64,000 nucleotides of DNA from Streptomyces erythrochromogenes (GTDB taxonomy: Bacteria; Actinomycetota; Actinomycetes; Streptomycetales; Streptomycetaceae): NCBI RefSeq assembly GCF_036170895.1, contig NZ_CP108036.1:3906001-3970000 (forward strand). Direction: 5' to 3'. Every line of letters begins with the position of its first letter. Within the stretch, counting starts at the first letter, position 1. The position numbers were made by a program, and so were the translations under genes. This document shows positions 16,134 to 25,506 of the stretch, piece by piece. The notes beneath the pieces were generated by a model that was given only the letters and a program-made list of their open reading frames with translations, had not been told where the DNA came from and made no database searches.

Positions 16134-17192
16134 ATGAAGATCGCTTTCGTGGGAAAGGGCGGCAGCGGCAAGACGACCCTGTCCTCCCTCTTCATCCGCC
16201 ACCTCGCAGCCAATGAAGCCCCCGTCGTCGCGGTGGACGCCGACATCAACCAGCACCTGGGCGCCGCGCTCGGGCTCGCCGAGGACGATGCCGCCGCACT
16301 GCCCGCCCTGGGCGCGCACCTGCCCCTGATCAAGGAGTACCTGCGGGGCTCCAACCCGCGCATCGCGTCCGCCGACATGATGATCAAGACCACACCGCCC
16401 GGCCGGGGCTCGCGCCTGCTGCGCGTCACCGAGGACAACCCGGTGTACGAGGCCTGCGCGCGCACGGTCCTGCTCGACGGGGAGCCCGTACGCCTCATGG
16501 CCACCGGGCCGTTCACCGAGGCCGATCTGGGTGTGGCCTGCTACCACTCCAAGGTCGGAGCGGTCGAACTCTGCCTCAACCACCTGGTCGACGGACCGGA
16601 CGAGTACGTGGTCGTCGACATGACGGCGGGCTCCGACTCCTTCGCCTCGGGCATGTTCACCCGCTTCGACGTGACCTTCCTGGTCGCCGAACCGACCCGC
16701 AAGGGCGTCTCCGTCTACCGCCAGTACAAGGATTACGCGCGGGACTTCGGGGTCGCGCTCAAGGTCGTCGGCAACAAGGTGCAGGGCCCGGAGGACATCG
16801 AGTTCCTCCAGGACGAGGTCGGCGAGGACCTGCTGGTCACCGTCGGGCACTCCGACTGGGTAAGGGCGATGGAGAAGGGACGCCCGGCCTCCTTCGAACT
16901 GCTGGAGGCGACCAACCGGTTCGCCCTCCAGTCGCTCCAGGACGCCGCCGACGACTCGTACGCGCACCGCGACTGGGACCGGTACACCGAGCAGATGGTG
17001 AGCTTCCACCTCAAGAACGCGGAGAGCTGGGGGAACGCCAAGACCGGGGCCGACCTGGCGGACCAGGTCGACCCCGGCTTCGTCCTGCGCGAGGGCCTGG
17101 ACGCCCTCGGCGCGTTCGACGGCGGCGCGGGCGTCGAGGAGATCGTCAGCCCTCGTCCCCAGTCTCCTCGGCCGGCTCCGCAGCCGGCTTGA
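16134..17192 (+). CDS. ParA/CooC-like P-loop ATPase
   Basis: This 352-residue protein begins MKIAFVGKGGSGKTT, a deviant Walker A typical of the MinD/ParA/CooC class. The Asp motif AVDADINQH and the later VVVDMTAGSDSF segment fit CooC-like metal-cofactor or maturation ATPases. The last 45 residues are Pro/Arg-rich and overlap the convergent deacetylase gene by 47 bp. I start at ATG rather than the TTG or GTG just upstream because the homologous fold begins at MKIAF. It is divergent from the Fic-like gene, so the two may act together, but no direct evidence shows this. The client is unknown. Confidence 0.85.
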   Translation: MKIAFVGKGGSGKTTLSSLFIRHLAANEAPVVAVDADINQHLGAALGLAEDDAAALPALGAHLPLIKEYLRGSNPRIASADMMIKTTPPGRGSRLLRVTEDNPVYEACARTVLLDGEPVRLMATGPFTEADLGVACYHSKVGAVELCLNHLVDGPDEYVVVDMTAGSDSFASGMFTRFDVTFLVAEPTRKGVSVYRQYKDYARDFGVALKVVGNKVQGPEDIEFLQDEVGEDLLVTVGHSDWVRAMEKGRPASFELLEATNRFALQSLQDAADDSYAHRDWDRYTEQMVSFHLKNAESWGNAKTGADLADQVDPGFVLREGLDALGAFDGGAGVEEIVSPRPQSPRPAPQPA

Positions 17193-18447
17193 CGCCGGCG
17201 GGGGCGGCCGGCGGCGCCGGCGGCCCCGCGGTCAGGAACTTCGTCCAGCCCTCCTTCGGCGCCTCGCCGACGTCGAGGGTGCGCATCCACTCCAGGGCCT
17301 TCGGGTCCTGGGCGTCCAGCCAGTCCACCAGCTCCCGGAACGGCACGCAGCGGACCTCCTTCTGGGTGCACATGCCCTTGATCGACTCTTCGACGGCGCG
17401 CATGTAGGTGCCGCCGTTCCAGGACTCGAAGTGGTTGCCGATGATCAGCGGCGCGCGGTTGCCCTGGTAGACGCGGTCGAAGGCCTGCCGCAGGCCGTCG
17501 CGCATCTGGTCGCCCCAGTAGGTGTGCTGGGACGGGTCGCCCTGCGAGGTCGTCCCCGACTGGTTGACCATGTAGTTGTAGTCCATGCTCAGCGTGTCGA
17601 AGGCGCGGCCCGGCATGGGCACCAGCTGGAGCGGGATGTCCCAGAGCCCGTCCGTCTTCTTGGGCCAGATCTGCTTGCTGATCCCGCTGGAGTCGTAGCG
17701 GAAGCCCATGCCCTTCGCCGCCAGCATGAAGTTCTTCTGGCCTTCGAGGCAGGGGGTGCGGGCGCCGATGAGCTCCTTGTCGTAGTCGAAGGGGAGCGAC
17801 TCCTCCTGCTTCAGGCCCGCGTTGGTCTTCCAGTTCTTGACGAAGGACTTGGCCTGGTCGATCTCGCTCTTCCACTCGTCCACGGACCAGGTGCCGACGC
17901 CGCCGTCGGGCCCGCAGAAGTGCCCGTTGAAGTGGGTGCCGATCTCGTTGCCCTCCAGCCAGGCCGCGCGGACCTGGGTGGCGGTGTCCTTGATGCCCTG
18001 GAGGTCGCCGAATCCGATGTCGGAGCGGCCGGGCGAGTGCTGCGGAGCGGTGTAGAGGAAACGCTTCTCCTCAGGGAGCATGTACACGCCGCTGAGGAAG
18101 TACGTCATCCGGGCGTTGTACTTCTTGCCGACGTCGCGGAAGTGCGAGAAGAGCTTCTGGCTGTCCTCGCCGGCCCCGTCCCACGAGAACACGACGAACT
18201 GCGGGGGCTTCTCCCCCGGCTTCATCTTCTGCGGCTTCTGCACGTTCGGCTGCGGTCCGGTGTACGCGGTCGAACCGTCGCCGATGGGGCGATTGACACT
18301 GCCGGGGGCCTCGGCGGCGCCCTTGCGCGCGTTCGGGCCTCCGGCGGCCGGGGACTTCGCGGGTTCCGAGGCGGTGCACCCGGCGACGCCCAGGACCAGC
18401 GCCGTGGCGACCAGGCCGCCGGCGATCTTCTTCGTGGCGGCGATCAT
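17146..18447 (-). CDS. Secreted lipoprotein with polysaccharide-deacetylase-like fold
   Basis: The 433-residue protein has a signal peptide ending in the lipobox VLGVAGC (lipid Cys about residue 24), a Ser/Pro linker, and a domain that starts PPQFVVFSWDGAGE. It continues with EGNEIGTHFNGHFC and GNHFESWNGG. The S-x-D-G and T-H-x-x-x-H patterns recall the NodB deacetylase motifs (TFDD and H-x-x-x-H), but they are not exact. It may therefore be a divergent hydrolase acting on cell-wall glycans. An AGGTGGGG site supports the ATG. The 3' end overlaps the convergent ATPase gene. Confidence 0.8.
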   Translation of the reverse strand: MIAATKKIAGGLVATALVLGVAGCTASEPAKSPAAGGPNARKGAAEAPGSVNRPIGDGSTAYTGPQPNVQKPQKMKPGEKPPQFVVFSWDGAGEDSQKLFSHFRDVGKKYNARMTYFLSGVYMLPEEKRFLYTAPQHSPGRSDIGFGDLQGIKDTATQVRAAWLEGNEIGTHFNGHFCGPDGGVGTWSVDEWKSEIDQAKSFVKNWKTNAGLKQEESLPFDYDKELIGARTPCLEGQKNFMLAAKGMGFRYDSSGISKQIWPKKTDGLWDIPLQLVPMPGRAFDTLSMDYNYMVNQSGTTSQGDPSQHTYWGDQMRDGLRQAFDRVYQGNRAPLIIGNHFESWNGGTYMRAVEESIKGMCTQKEVRCVPFRELVDWLDAQDPKALEWMRTLDVGEAPKEGWTKFLTAGPPAPPAAPAGVKPAAEPAEETGDEG

Positions 18448-18684
18448 CCGCCCCACCTCTCCCTCGCTGTTGCATCGCAGGTCTTCCGCGCCGCAACGTC
18501 CCATGCGGCCCTGCGCGAGGAAGGTATGACAAGCCGGACAAAATGCTTAATCACCCTTGAGTGCTAATTCATAGACCATTTGCCCGAATTATCCACTACT
18601 GATCTTTACTCTCCATTACCATCCATTTACTGAGCGTTGAGACTCCCGCCGCTTCACCCCTCATCCCCGAGGAGACGGGACCCC

Positions 18685-21177
18685 ATGACAGCCACTTCCC
18701 CCACACGCACACCCCAAGGGGTTCGCAAGGACCTCCCCGCGGACCTCTCCGCCTCCATCGCCGTCTTCCTGATCGCCATGCCGCTCTCCCTCGGCATCGC
18801 CCTGGCCACCGGAGCGCCGCTCCAGGCGGGCCTGGTGGCGGCCGCGGTGGGCGGGATCGTCGCCGGACGCCTGGGCGGCGCTCCGCTCCAGGTCAGCGGG
18901 CCCGCCGCCGGACTCACCGTGGTCACCGCGGAGTTGATCCAGCGCTACGGGTGGCGCACCACGTGCGCCATCACCGTGCTCGCCGGGGTCTGCCAACTCG
19001 GCCTCGCCGCCCTGCGCACCGCCCGGTCCGCGCTCATGGTCAGCCCGGCCATCGTGCACGGCATGCTCGCGGGCATCGGCGTGACCATCGCGCTGGCCCA
19101 GCTGCACATCGTGCTCGGCGGCACCCCGCAGAGCTCGGCCGTGGCGAACGTCCTCGGTCTGCCCGGCCAGTTGGCCGACCTGCACCCCGTGGCGCTCGGC
19201 ATCAGCGCGCTGACCCTGGTCGTCCTCCTCGGCTGGCCGCGGCTGCCCGGGCGGACGGGCCGCGCCCTGCGCAAGGTGCCGGCACCCCTCGCCGCCGTCG
19301 CCACGGCCACCGCCTTCGCCGCACTGGCCGGGCTCAGCCTGCCCCGGGTGGACCTGCCGTCCTGGCGCAGCCACGCCCTTCCCGAAATGCCCGAAGGGCC
19401 GGTCCTCGGCCTCATCGCCGCCGTATTGACCATCACCCTGGTCGGAAGCGTGGAGTCCCTGCTCTCCGCGGTCGCGACCGACAAGCTGATCGCCTCCGAG
19501 CGCGGCACGGACAACCGCCCGCCGCGCGCCGACCTCGACCGGGAACTGCGCGGTCAGGGCGCGGCGAACATCGTCTCCGGAGCCCTGGGCGGTCTGCCCA
19601 TCACGGGTGTGGCCGTGCGCAGCGTGGCGAACGTCAAGTCCGGTGCGGCCAGCCGCAAGTCGTCCATGATGCACGGGTTCTGGGTGCTGCTCGCGGCGTT
19701 CCTGCTGGTCCCGCTCCTCGACCTGATCCCGCTGGCCACGCTGGCCGCCCTGGTCATGGCGGTGGGCGTGCAGATGGTCAGTATCACGCACCTGCGCAGC
19801 GTCACCCGGCACCGCGAGGCCCTCGTCTACGGGACGACCATCGTGGCCGTGGTGCTCGGCGGGGTGCTGGAGGGCGTGGCCGTGGGCATCGCGGTGGCCG
19901 TCGCCCTGGCCCTGCACCGGCTCACCCGGACCCGGATCACGCTGGAGCGGCTGGACAGCGGTGTCCACCGGGTGCGGGCGCGCGGGCAGTTGACCTTCCT
20001 GGCGGTGCCGCGGCTGAGCCGGGTGCTCAACCAGATCCCGCACGACACGCACGCCGTGGTGGAGCTCGACGGCTCCTTCATGGACCACGCGGCCTACGAG
20101 ACGATCCAGGACTGGCAGCAGTCACACCTGGCGCACGGGGGATCCCTGGAGGTCACCGGCCGCTCGGGCCAGGCGGCCCGGATCACCGGAGCGGACCCGG
20201 GCGCGGCCGGCAAGGCCGGCTCCCCCGGCGGAGCGGACGGGGCCGACGGGGCCGACGGCGTCGGCGGGGCCCACAGGTCCGGGCGCGGCCACGACGCCCG
20301 CCATGCCGAGGGCGGCCACCCGGGCGAGCGGTCCCGCCGCGCCCAGCAGCGCGGGACGCACCAGTGCTGCCGCCCCTGGACCCCCTGGCAGAACCACTGC
20401 GACCACCGCGCGCCCTCCACCCGTACGGCCACGGCCGCGACCATGGCGGAAGCGGCGGCCGCGGAGGACGGCGGGGCGCAAGACCTCTCGCCGACGCCCC
20501 GGCGGCGCGGCGCGGGCCAACTGGCCAGCGGGATCAGCGCGTTCCAGCGCGACACCGCACCCCACGTACGCGACGAGCTGGCCCGGCTGGCCCGCGAGGG
20601 CCAGCGGCCCTCGCAGCTCTTCATCACCTGCGCTGACTCCCGACTGGTGACAAGCATGATCACGGCGAGCGGCCCGGGAGACCTGTTCACCGTGCGCAAC
20701 GTCGGCAATCTGGTGCCGCTGCCCGGCGCGGAGTCCACGGACGACTCCGTCGCGGCGGCCATCGAGTACGCGGTGGACGTGCTGCAGGTGGACAGCATCA
20801 CGGTCTGCGGGCACTCGGGCTGCGGGGCCATGCAGGCCCTGCTCAGCTCCGCGCCCGGGGTCGCGATGACCCCGCTGCGCCGCTGGCTGCGGCACGGGCT
20901 GCCCAGCCTGGCGCGGATGGCCAGCCGCCACCACGCCTGGGCCCGGATCGCGGGCCGACTCCCCGCGGACGCCGTGGAGCAGCTGTGCCTGACGAATGTG
21001 GTCCAGCAGCTGGAGCACCTGAGGGCCCACGAATCGGTGGCCAGGCGGCTCTCCGAGGGCACCCTGGAGCTGCACGGGATGTACTTCCACGTGGGTGAGG
21101 CCCAGGCGTACCTGCTGTCCGAGGGCGAGGACTTCTTCGACTGCAGGGTCTTCGACACCGTCGGCCAGCACGTCTGA
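18685..21177 (+). CDS. SulP bicarbonate/sulfate transporter fused to beta-carbonic anhydrase
   Basis: This 830-residue fusion has three parts. The first 400 residues or so are a SulP anion transporter (KDLPADLSASIAVFLIAMPL; about 10-12 helices). A STAS-like segment around residues 430-500 includes VVELDGSFMDH. After a Gly/Ala/Asp and His/Cys-rich linker comes a beta-carbonic anhydrase with CADSR (Cys649, Asp651, Arg653) and CGHSGCG (His710, Cys713), so the Cys-His-Cys zinc site and Asp-Arg dyad are intact. Such fusions plausibly couple bicarbonate uptake to CO2 interconversion. The ATG has GAGGAGAC upstream. It is monocistronic, with its own terminator. Confidence 0.93.
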   Translation: MTATSPTRTPQGVRKDLPADLSASIAVFLIAMPLSLGIALATGAPLQAGLVAAAVGGIVAGRLGGAPLQVSGPAAGLTVVTAELIQRYGWRTTCAITVLAGVCQLGLAALRTARSALMVSPAIVHGMLAGIGVTIALAQLHIVLGGTPQSSAVANVLGLPGQLADLHPVALGISALTLVVLLGWPRLPGRTGRALRKVPAPLAAVATATAFAALAGLSLPRVDLPSWRSHALPEMPEGPVLGLIAAVLTITLVGSVESLLSAVATDKLIASERGTDNRPPRADLDRELRGQGAANIVSGALGGLPITGVAVRSVANVKSGAASRKSSMMHGFWVLLAAFLLVPLLDLIPLATLAALVMAVGVQMVSITHLRSVTRHREALVYGTTIVAVVLGGVLEGVAVGIAVAVALALHRLTRTRITLERLDSGVHRVRARGQLTFLAVPRLSRVLNQIPHDTHAVVELDGSFMDHAAYETIQDWQQSHLAHGGSLEVTGRSGQAARITGADPGAAGKAGSPGGADGADGADGVGGAHRSGRGHDARHAEGGHPGERSRRAQQRGTHQCCRPWTPWQNHCDHRAPSTRTATAATMAEAAAAEDGGAQDLSPTPRRRGAGQLASGISAFQRDTAPHVRDELARLAREGQRPSQLFITCADSRLVTSMITASGPGDLFTVRNVGNLVPLPGAESTDDSVAAAIEYAVDVLQVDSITVCGHSGCGAMQALLSSAPGVAMTPLRRWLRHGLPSLARMASRHHAWARIAGRLPADAVEQLCLTNVVQQLEHLRAHESVARRLSEGTLELHGMYFHVGEAQAYLLSEGEDFFDCRVFDTVGQHV

Positions 21178-21209
21178 ACCGATACTCTCCGGTATCCGTG
21201 CCATCGATT

Positions 21210-21243
21210 GGCCCCTTCCCGCAGCCTTCAGCGGGGAGGGGCC
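21210..21243 (+). terminator. Hairpin terminator after the SulP-carbonic anhydrase gene
   Basis: A 13-bp stem (one mismatch, eight-base loop) 32 bases past the stop, followed by CTTCGC. Confidence 0.7.
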
Positions 21244-21282
21244 CTTCGCACGCCGTTCTCGTGCGGGCCGTCTCCGTGATAT

Positions 21283-21294
21283 AGGTCTAAACCA
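21283..21294 (+). promoter_or_regulatory. DasR-responsive-element-like palindrome upstream of acsA
   Basis: AGGTCTAAACCA matches the dre core TGGTCTAGACCA at 10 of 12 positions and lies about 87 bp before the acsA start codon. DasR control of acetyl-CoA synthetase genes has been described in another actinomycete. Binding here is inferred only. Confidence 0.5.
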
Positions 21295-21380
21295 ATTTCA
21301 GGCTACCCCTTGTCACCTGGGCCGCAGACTGATGAGCTATGCCCGGGGACACAACGGACACCCTGGGAAAGGGAGATGTC

Positions 21381-23339
21381 GTGAGCAATGAAAGCCTGGC
21401 CAATCTGCTCAAGGAGGAGCGGCGGTTCGCACCGCCCGCCGATCTGGCCGCCGCCGCCAATATGAAAGAGGCTGCGTACGCACGGGCCGACGCGGACCGG
21501 CTGGGCTTCTGGGCCGAGCAGGCCCGGCGGCTGACCTGGGCCACCGAGCCGACCGAGACGCTCGACTGGACGAACCCGCCCTTCGCGAAGTGGTTCGCCG
21601 ACGGCAAGCTGAACGTCGCGTACAACTGCGTGGACCGCCACGTCGAGGCCGGCAACGGCGACCGCGTCGCCCTCCACTTCGAGGGCGAGCCCGGCGACAG
21701 CCGCGCGATCACCTACGCCGAGCTCAAGGACGAGGTCTCCAGGGCCGCCAACGCCCTGACCGAGCTGGGTGTCGAGGCCGGCGACCGCGTCGCCGTCTAC
21801 CTCCCGATGATCCCCGAGGCGGTCGTCGCGATGCTCGCGTGCGCCCGTATCGGCGCCGCGCACTCCGTGGTCTTCGGCGGCTTCTCCGCCGACGCCGTCG
21901 CCTCCCGGATCCAGGACGCCGACGCCAAGCTGGTCATCACCGCCGACGGCGGCTACCGCCGCGGCAAGCCCAGCGCCCTGAAGCCCGCCATCGACGAGGC
22001 CGTCGCCAAGTGCCCGCAGGTCGAGCACGTGCTCGTCGTACGCCGCACCGGCCAGGACACCGCCTTCACCGAGGGCCGCGACGTCTGGTGGCACGAGGTG
22101 GTCGCCCGCCAGTCCGCCGAGCACACCCCGCAGGCCTTCGACGCCGAGCACCCGCTCTTCATCCTCTACACCTCGGGGACCACGGGTAAGCCGAAGGGCA
22201 TCCTGCACACCTCCGGCGGCTACCTCACGCAGGCGGCGTACACCCACCACGCGGTCTTCGACCTGAAGCCGGAGAGCGACGTCTACTGGTGCACGGCCGA
22301 CATCGGCTGGGTGACCGGGCACTCCTACATCGTCTACGGGCCGCTCGCGAACGGCGCCACGCAGGTCATGTACGAGGGCACGCCGGACACCCCGCACCAG
22401 GGCCGCTTCTGGGAGGTCGTGCAGAAGTACGGCGTCACGATCCTCTACACGGCGCCCACGGCCATCCGCACCTTCATGAAGTGGGGCGACGACATCCCCG
22501 CGAAGTTCGACCTGTCGAGCCTGCGCGTGCTGGGCTCGGTCGGCGAGCCGATCAACCCCGAGGCCTGGATCTGGTACCGCAAGCACATCGGCGGCGACCG
22601 CTGCCCGATCGTGGACACCTGGTGGCAGACCGAGACCGGCGCGATGATGATCTCCCCGCTGCCGGGCGTCACGCACACCAAGCCGGGCTCCGCCCAGCGC
22701 GCCCTGCCCGGAATCTCCGCCACCGTCGTGGACGACGAGGCGCACGAGGTCCCGAACGGCGGAGGCGGCTACCTGGTCCTCACCGAGCCGTGGCCGTCGA
22801 TGCTGCGCACCATCTGGGGCGACGACCAGCGCTTCATCGACACCTACTGGTCGCGGTTCGAGGGCAAGTACTTCGCGGGCGACGGCGCGAAGAAGGACGA
22901 CGACGGCGACATCTGGCTGCTGGGCCGGGTGGACGACGTGATGCTGGTGTCCGGTCACAACATCTCGACCACCGAGGTCGAGTCTGCGCTCGTCTCGCAC
23001 CCCTCGGTCGCCGAGGCGGCCGTGGTCGGCGCCGCCGACGAGACCACAGGCCAGGCCATCGTGGCCTTCGTCATCCTGCGCGGCAGCGCCTCCGAGACCG
23101 AGAACCTGGTCGCGGACCTGCGCAACCACGTGGGCAGCACGCTCGGCCCGATCGCCAAGCCCAAGCGGATCCTGCCGGTCCAGGAGCTGCCGAAGACCCG
23201 CTCGGGCAAGATCATGCGCCGCCTGCTGCGCGACGTGGCGGAGAACCGGGCGGTCGGCGACGTCACCACGCTCGCCGACTCCTCGGTCATGGACCTCATC
23301 CAGAGCAAGCTCCCGGCGGCCGCCGGCAGCGAGGACTGA
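21381..23339 (+). CDS. acsA: Acetyl-CoA synthetase
   Basis: The 652-residue AMP-forming ligase makes acetyl-CoA from acetate, ATP and CoA. The adenylate loop reads YTSGTTGKPKG, followed by the WWQTETG motif of acetyl-CoA synthetases. Near the C-terminus is KTRSGKIMRR with Lys610, the residue that is reversibly acetylated in this family. The length is typical. I chose the GTG because GGGAGA precedes it by about six bases and the protein then begins VSNESLANLL, the usual start; an upstream ATG would add 14 weak residues. A strong terminator follows, so it is monocistronic. Confidence 0.96.
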   Translation: MSNESLANLLKEERRFAPPADLAAAANMKEAAYARADADRLGFWAEQARRLTWATEPTETLDWTNPPFAKWFADGKLNVAYNCVDRHVEAGNGDRVALHFEGEPGDSRAITYAELKDEVSRAANALTELGVEAGDRVAVYLPMIPEAVVAMLACARIGAAHSVVFGGFSADAVASRIQDADAKLVITADGGYRRGKPSALKPAIDEAVAKCPQVEHVLVVRRTGQDTAFTEGRDVWWHEVVARQSAEHTPQAFDAEHPLFILYTSGTTGKPKGILHTSGGYLTQAAYTHHAVFDLKPESDVYWCTADIGWVTGHSYIVYGPLANGATQVMYEGTPDTPHQGRFWEVVQKYGVTILYTAPTAIRTFMKWGDDIPAKFDLSSLRVLGSVGEPINPEAWIWYRKHIGGDRCPIVDTWWQTETGAMMISPLPGVTHTKPGSAQRALPGISATVVDDEAHEVPNGGGGYLVLTEPWPSMLRTIWGDDQRFIDTYWSRFEGKYFAGDGAKKDDDGDIWLLGRVDDVMLVSGHNISTTEVESALVSHPSVAEAAVVGAADETTGQAIVAFVILRGSASETENLVADLRNHVGSTLGPIAKPKRILPVQELPKTRSGKIMRRLLRDVAENRAVGDVTTLADSSVMDLIQSKLPAAAGSED

Positions 23340-23366
23340 CGGGGCGACACGGGCGAACCACACGGG

Positions 23367-23399
23367 AGGGGCACTCGGCGCGACGCGCCGGGTGCCCCT
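23367..23399 (+). terminator. Terminator of acsA
   Basis: A 14-bp stem with one mismatch and a five-base loop is followed by TTTC, 28 bases past the acsA stop. Confidence 0.8.
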
Positions 23400-23546
23400 T
23401 TCGCGCATAAAGTGATGATCGCCGGATACGTCCTCGCGTACACCCTGTAAAATATTGAAAGCGTAAAAGCTCCACAGGGTGCGCCGGGAAGTCTGGTCGG
23501 CAACGAGTTCCGCCATGCCGTCCAACAGCCCCCGGAGGTGCCCCTC

Positions 23547-24980
23547 GTGGCCGCGCCCAGCCCCACCGACCACAAGAGCCGCAAGCTGCTCGGCCGCCTC
23601 TCGCTGCCCGAGAGCCGCTACATCGCCGATGCCCTGCGGGCCGAGACGGTGGGCGGCGTCCTGTTGCTCGTGGCCGCGATCGCCGCCCTGCTGTGGGCCA
23701 ACATCCCCGCCATCTCGGACAGCTACGCGAGCGTCCGGTCCTTCCACATCGGCCCCGCCTCCCTCGGCCTGGACCTCTCGCTCCAGCACTGGGCCGCCGA
23801 CGGGCTCCTCGCCATCTTCTTCTTCGTCGCCGGCATCGAGCTCAAGCGCGAGCTCGTCGCGGGCGATCTGCGCGACCCCAAGGCCGCCGCGCTCCCGGTG
23901 ATCGCCGCGCTCTGCGGCATGGCCGCGCCCGCGTTGGTCTACGCACTGGTCAACGTCGCCGGCAACGGCTCGATGGACGGCTGGGCGGTCCCGACGGCCA
24001 CCGACATCGCCTTCGCACTCGCCGTCCTCGCCGTCATCGGCACCTCCCTGCCCTCGGCCCTGCGCGCCTTCCTGCTGACCCTCGCCGTCGTCGACGACCT
24101 CTTCGCCATCCTGATCATCGCCGTGTTCTTCACCAGCGAGATCGACTTCCTGGCGCTCGGCGGCGCGCTCGTGGGACTGGTCCTCTTCTGGTTCCTGCTC
24201 CGCCGCGGTGTCCGGGGCTGGTACGTCTACATCCCGCTCGCCCTGGTCATCTGGGGGCTGATGTACAACAGCGGCGTCCACGCCACCATCGCCGGCGTCG
24301 CCATGGGCCTGATGCTCCGCTGCACCCGCAGGGAAGGCGAGCGGACCTCACCCGGTGAGCACATCGAGCACCTGGTGCGGCCCGTTTCGGCCGGTCTCGC
24401 CGTGCCCCTCTTCGCGCTCTTCTCCGCCGGCGTCTCGCTCTCCGACGAGGCCATCGCGCAGGTCTTCACCCGCCCCGAGACCCTCGGCGTCGTCCTCGGC
24501 CTCGTCGTCGGCAAGGCCGTGGGCATCTTCGGCGGAACCTGGCTGGCCGCCCGCTTCACCAAGGCCGAGCTGAACGAGGACCTGGCCTGGCCCGACGTAC
24601 TCGCCGTGGCCTCGCTCGCCGGCATCGGCTTCACCGTCTCCCTCCTCATCGGCGAGCTCGCCTTCGCCGGCGACGCGACCCTCACCGACGAGATCAAGGC
24701 CGCCGTCCTGATCGGCTCCCTCATCGCCGCCGTCATCGCATGCGTCCTGCTCAAGCTCCGCAACCGCCGCTACCGCGAGCTCACCGAGGCCGAGGAGCGC
24801 GACGAGGACCACGACGGCATCCCGGACATCTACGAGGAGGACAAGCCCGACTACCACCTGCGGATGGCGAAGATCTACGAGGACCGGGCCGCGGAACACC
24901 GCCGCAAGGCGGAGAAGGCGGCCGCCGCCGCGCCCCAAACCGCAGCCGGGTCCACCACCGAGGCCGACCGTCCGGCATGA
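23547..24980 (+). CDS. nhaA: Na+/H+ antiporter NhaA
   Basis: This 477-residue membrane antiporter has the NhaA hallmarks. GIELKRELVAGDL follows the first helices, PTATDIAFALAVLA carries the first functional Asp, and VVDDLFAILIIA carries the ion-binding Asp pair. Eleven to twelve hydrophobic helices are visible. The C-terminus has an extra charged tail of about 75 residues (acidic, then Lys/Ala-rich) that Escherichia coli NhaA lacks and that may be regulatory. The second GTG is preferred because a GGAGG site lies eight bases upstream of it; the first GTG overlaps that site. Confidence 0.95.
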   Translation: MAAPSPTDHKSRKLLGRLSLPESRYIADALRAETVGGVLLLVAAIAALLWANIPAISDSYASVRSFHIGPASLGLDLSLQHWAADGLLAIFFFVAGIELKRELVAGDLRDPKAAALPVIAALCGMAAPALVYALVNVAGNGSMDGWAVPTATDIAFALAVLAVIGTSLPSALRAFLLTLAVVDDLFAILIIAVFFTSEIDFLALGGALVGLVLFWFLLRRGVRGWYVYIPLALVIWGLMYNSGVHATIAGVAMGLMLRCTRREGERTSPGEHIEHLVRPVSAGLAVPLFALFSAGVSLSDEAIAQVFTRPETLGVVLGLVVGKAVGIFGGTWLAARFTKAELNEDLAWPDVLAVASLAGIGFTVSLLIGELAFAGDATLTDEIKAAVLIGSLIAAVIACVLLKLRNRRYRELTEAEERDEDHDGIPDIYEEDKPDYHLRMAKIYEDRAAEHRRKAEKAAAAAPQTAAGSTTEADRPA

Positions 24981-25047
24981 TCTGAGTGACGACGCAGGGA
25001 CACACGCACGACCGCCGCCAGGTGGCGGACGACAGAGGGAGAGAGCG

Positions 25048-25506
25048 ATGAGCGCAGTGGACCAAGAGGCGCAGGGAGCCGAGCGCACACTCGGCCAGCT
25101 GGTCGCCTCGGCCACCGCCGAGATGTCCGCCCTGGTTCACGACGAGATCGCCCTGGCGAAGGCGGAACTCCGCGAGGACGTCAAGCGCGTGGGCAGCGGT
25201 ACCGCCTCCATCGCCGTCGCAGGAGTGTTCGCCGTCTTCTCCCTCCCGGTGCTGACCTTCGCCGCGGCGTACGGCATCCACAACCTGGGGCTCGGCCTGG
25301 CCTGGTCCTTCCTGATCGTCGGCGGCGCGTTCCTGCTGATCGCGGGCGTGCTCGCGCTGATCGCCGTACGGAAGTTCAAGAAGGTCAAGCCGCCGGAGAA
25401 GTCCATCGCCTCGGTCAAGCAGACCGCCGCGCTGGTCGGGACCGTCAAGCCGCACCCGCGGCCGGTCAGTGACAAGGCTGTGGGTGTGGCACGCTCGTCC
25501 TCATGA
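25048..25506 (+). CDS. Phage-holin-family (holin superfamily III-like) membrane protein
   Basis: This 152-residue protein has an N-terminal helical region (LVASATAEMSALVHDEIALA), two hydrophobic helices separated by a short turn (SIAVAGVFAVFSLPVLTFAA and LGLAWSFLIVGGAFLLIAGV) and a basic C-terminus. This is the layout of the actinobacterial phage-holin/putative membrane-regulator family that is widespread on chromosomes and not linked to prophage. No phage genes are nearby. A GGGAGAGA site precedes the ATG, and the stop overlaps the start of the epoxide hydrolase gene by ATGA, implying coupling. The function is unknown. Confidence 0.82.
   Translation: MSAVDQEAQGAERTLGQLVASATAEMSALVHDEIALAKAELREDVKRVGSGTASIAVAGVFAVFSLPVLTFAAAYGIHNLGLGLAWSFLIVGGAFLLIAGVLALIAVRKFKKVKPPEKSIASVKQTAALVGTVKPHPRPVSDKAVGVARSSS

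Noticed and set aside
21303..24281. 992-residue minus-strand frame opposite acsA and nhaA
   Set aside because: Antisense shadow of two clearly identified genes; no domain recognised.
25048..25506. Prophage remnant because of the holin-family protein
   Set aside because: No other phage genes are near; this holin-like family is a normal chromosomal gene in Streptomyces.
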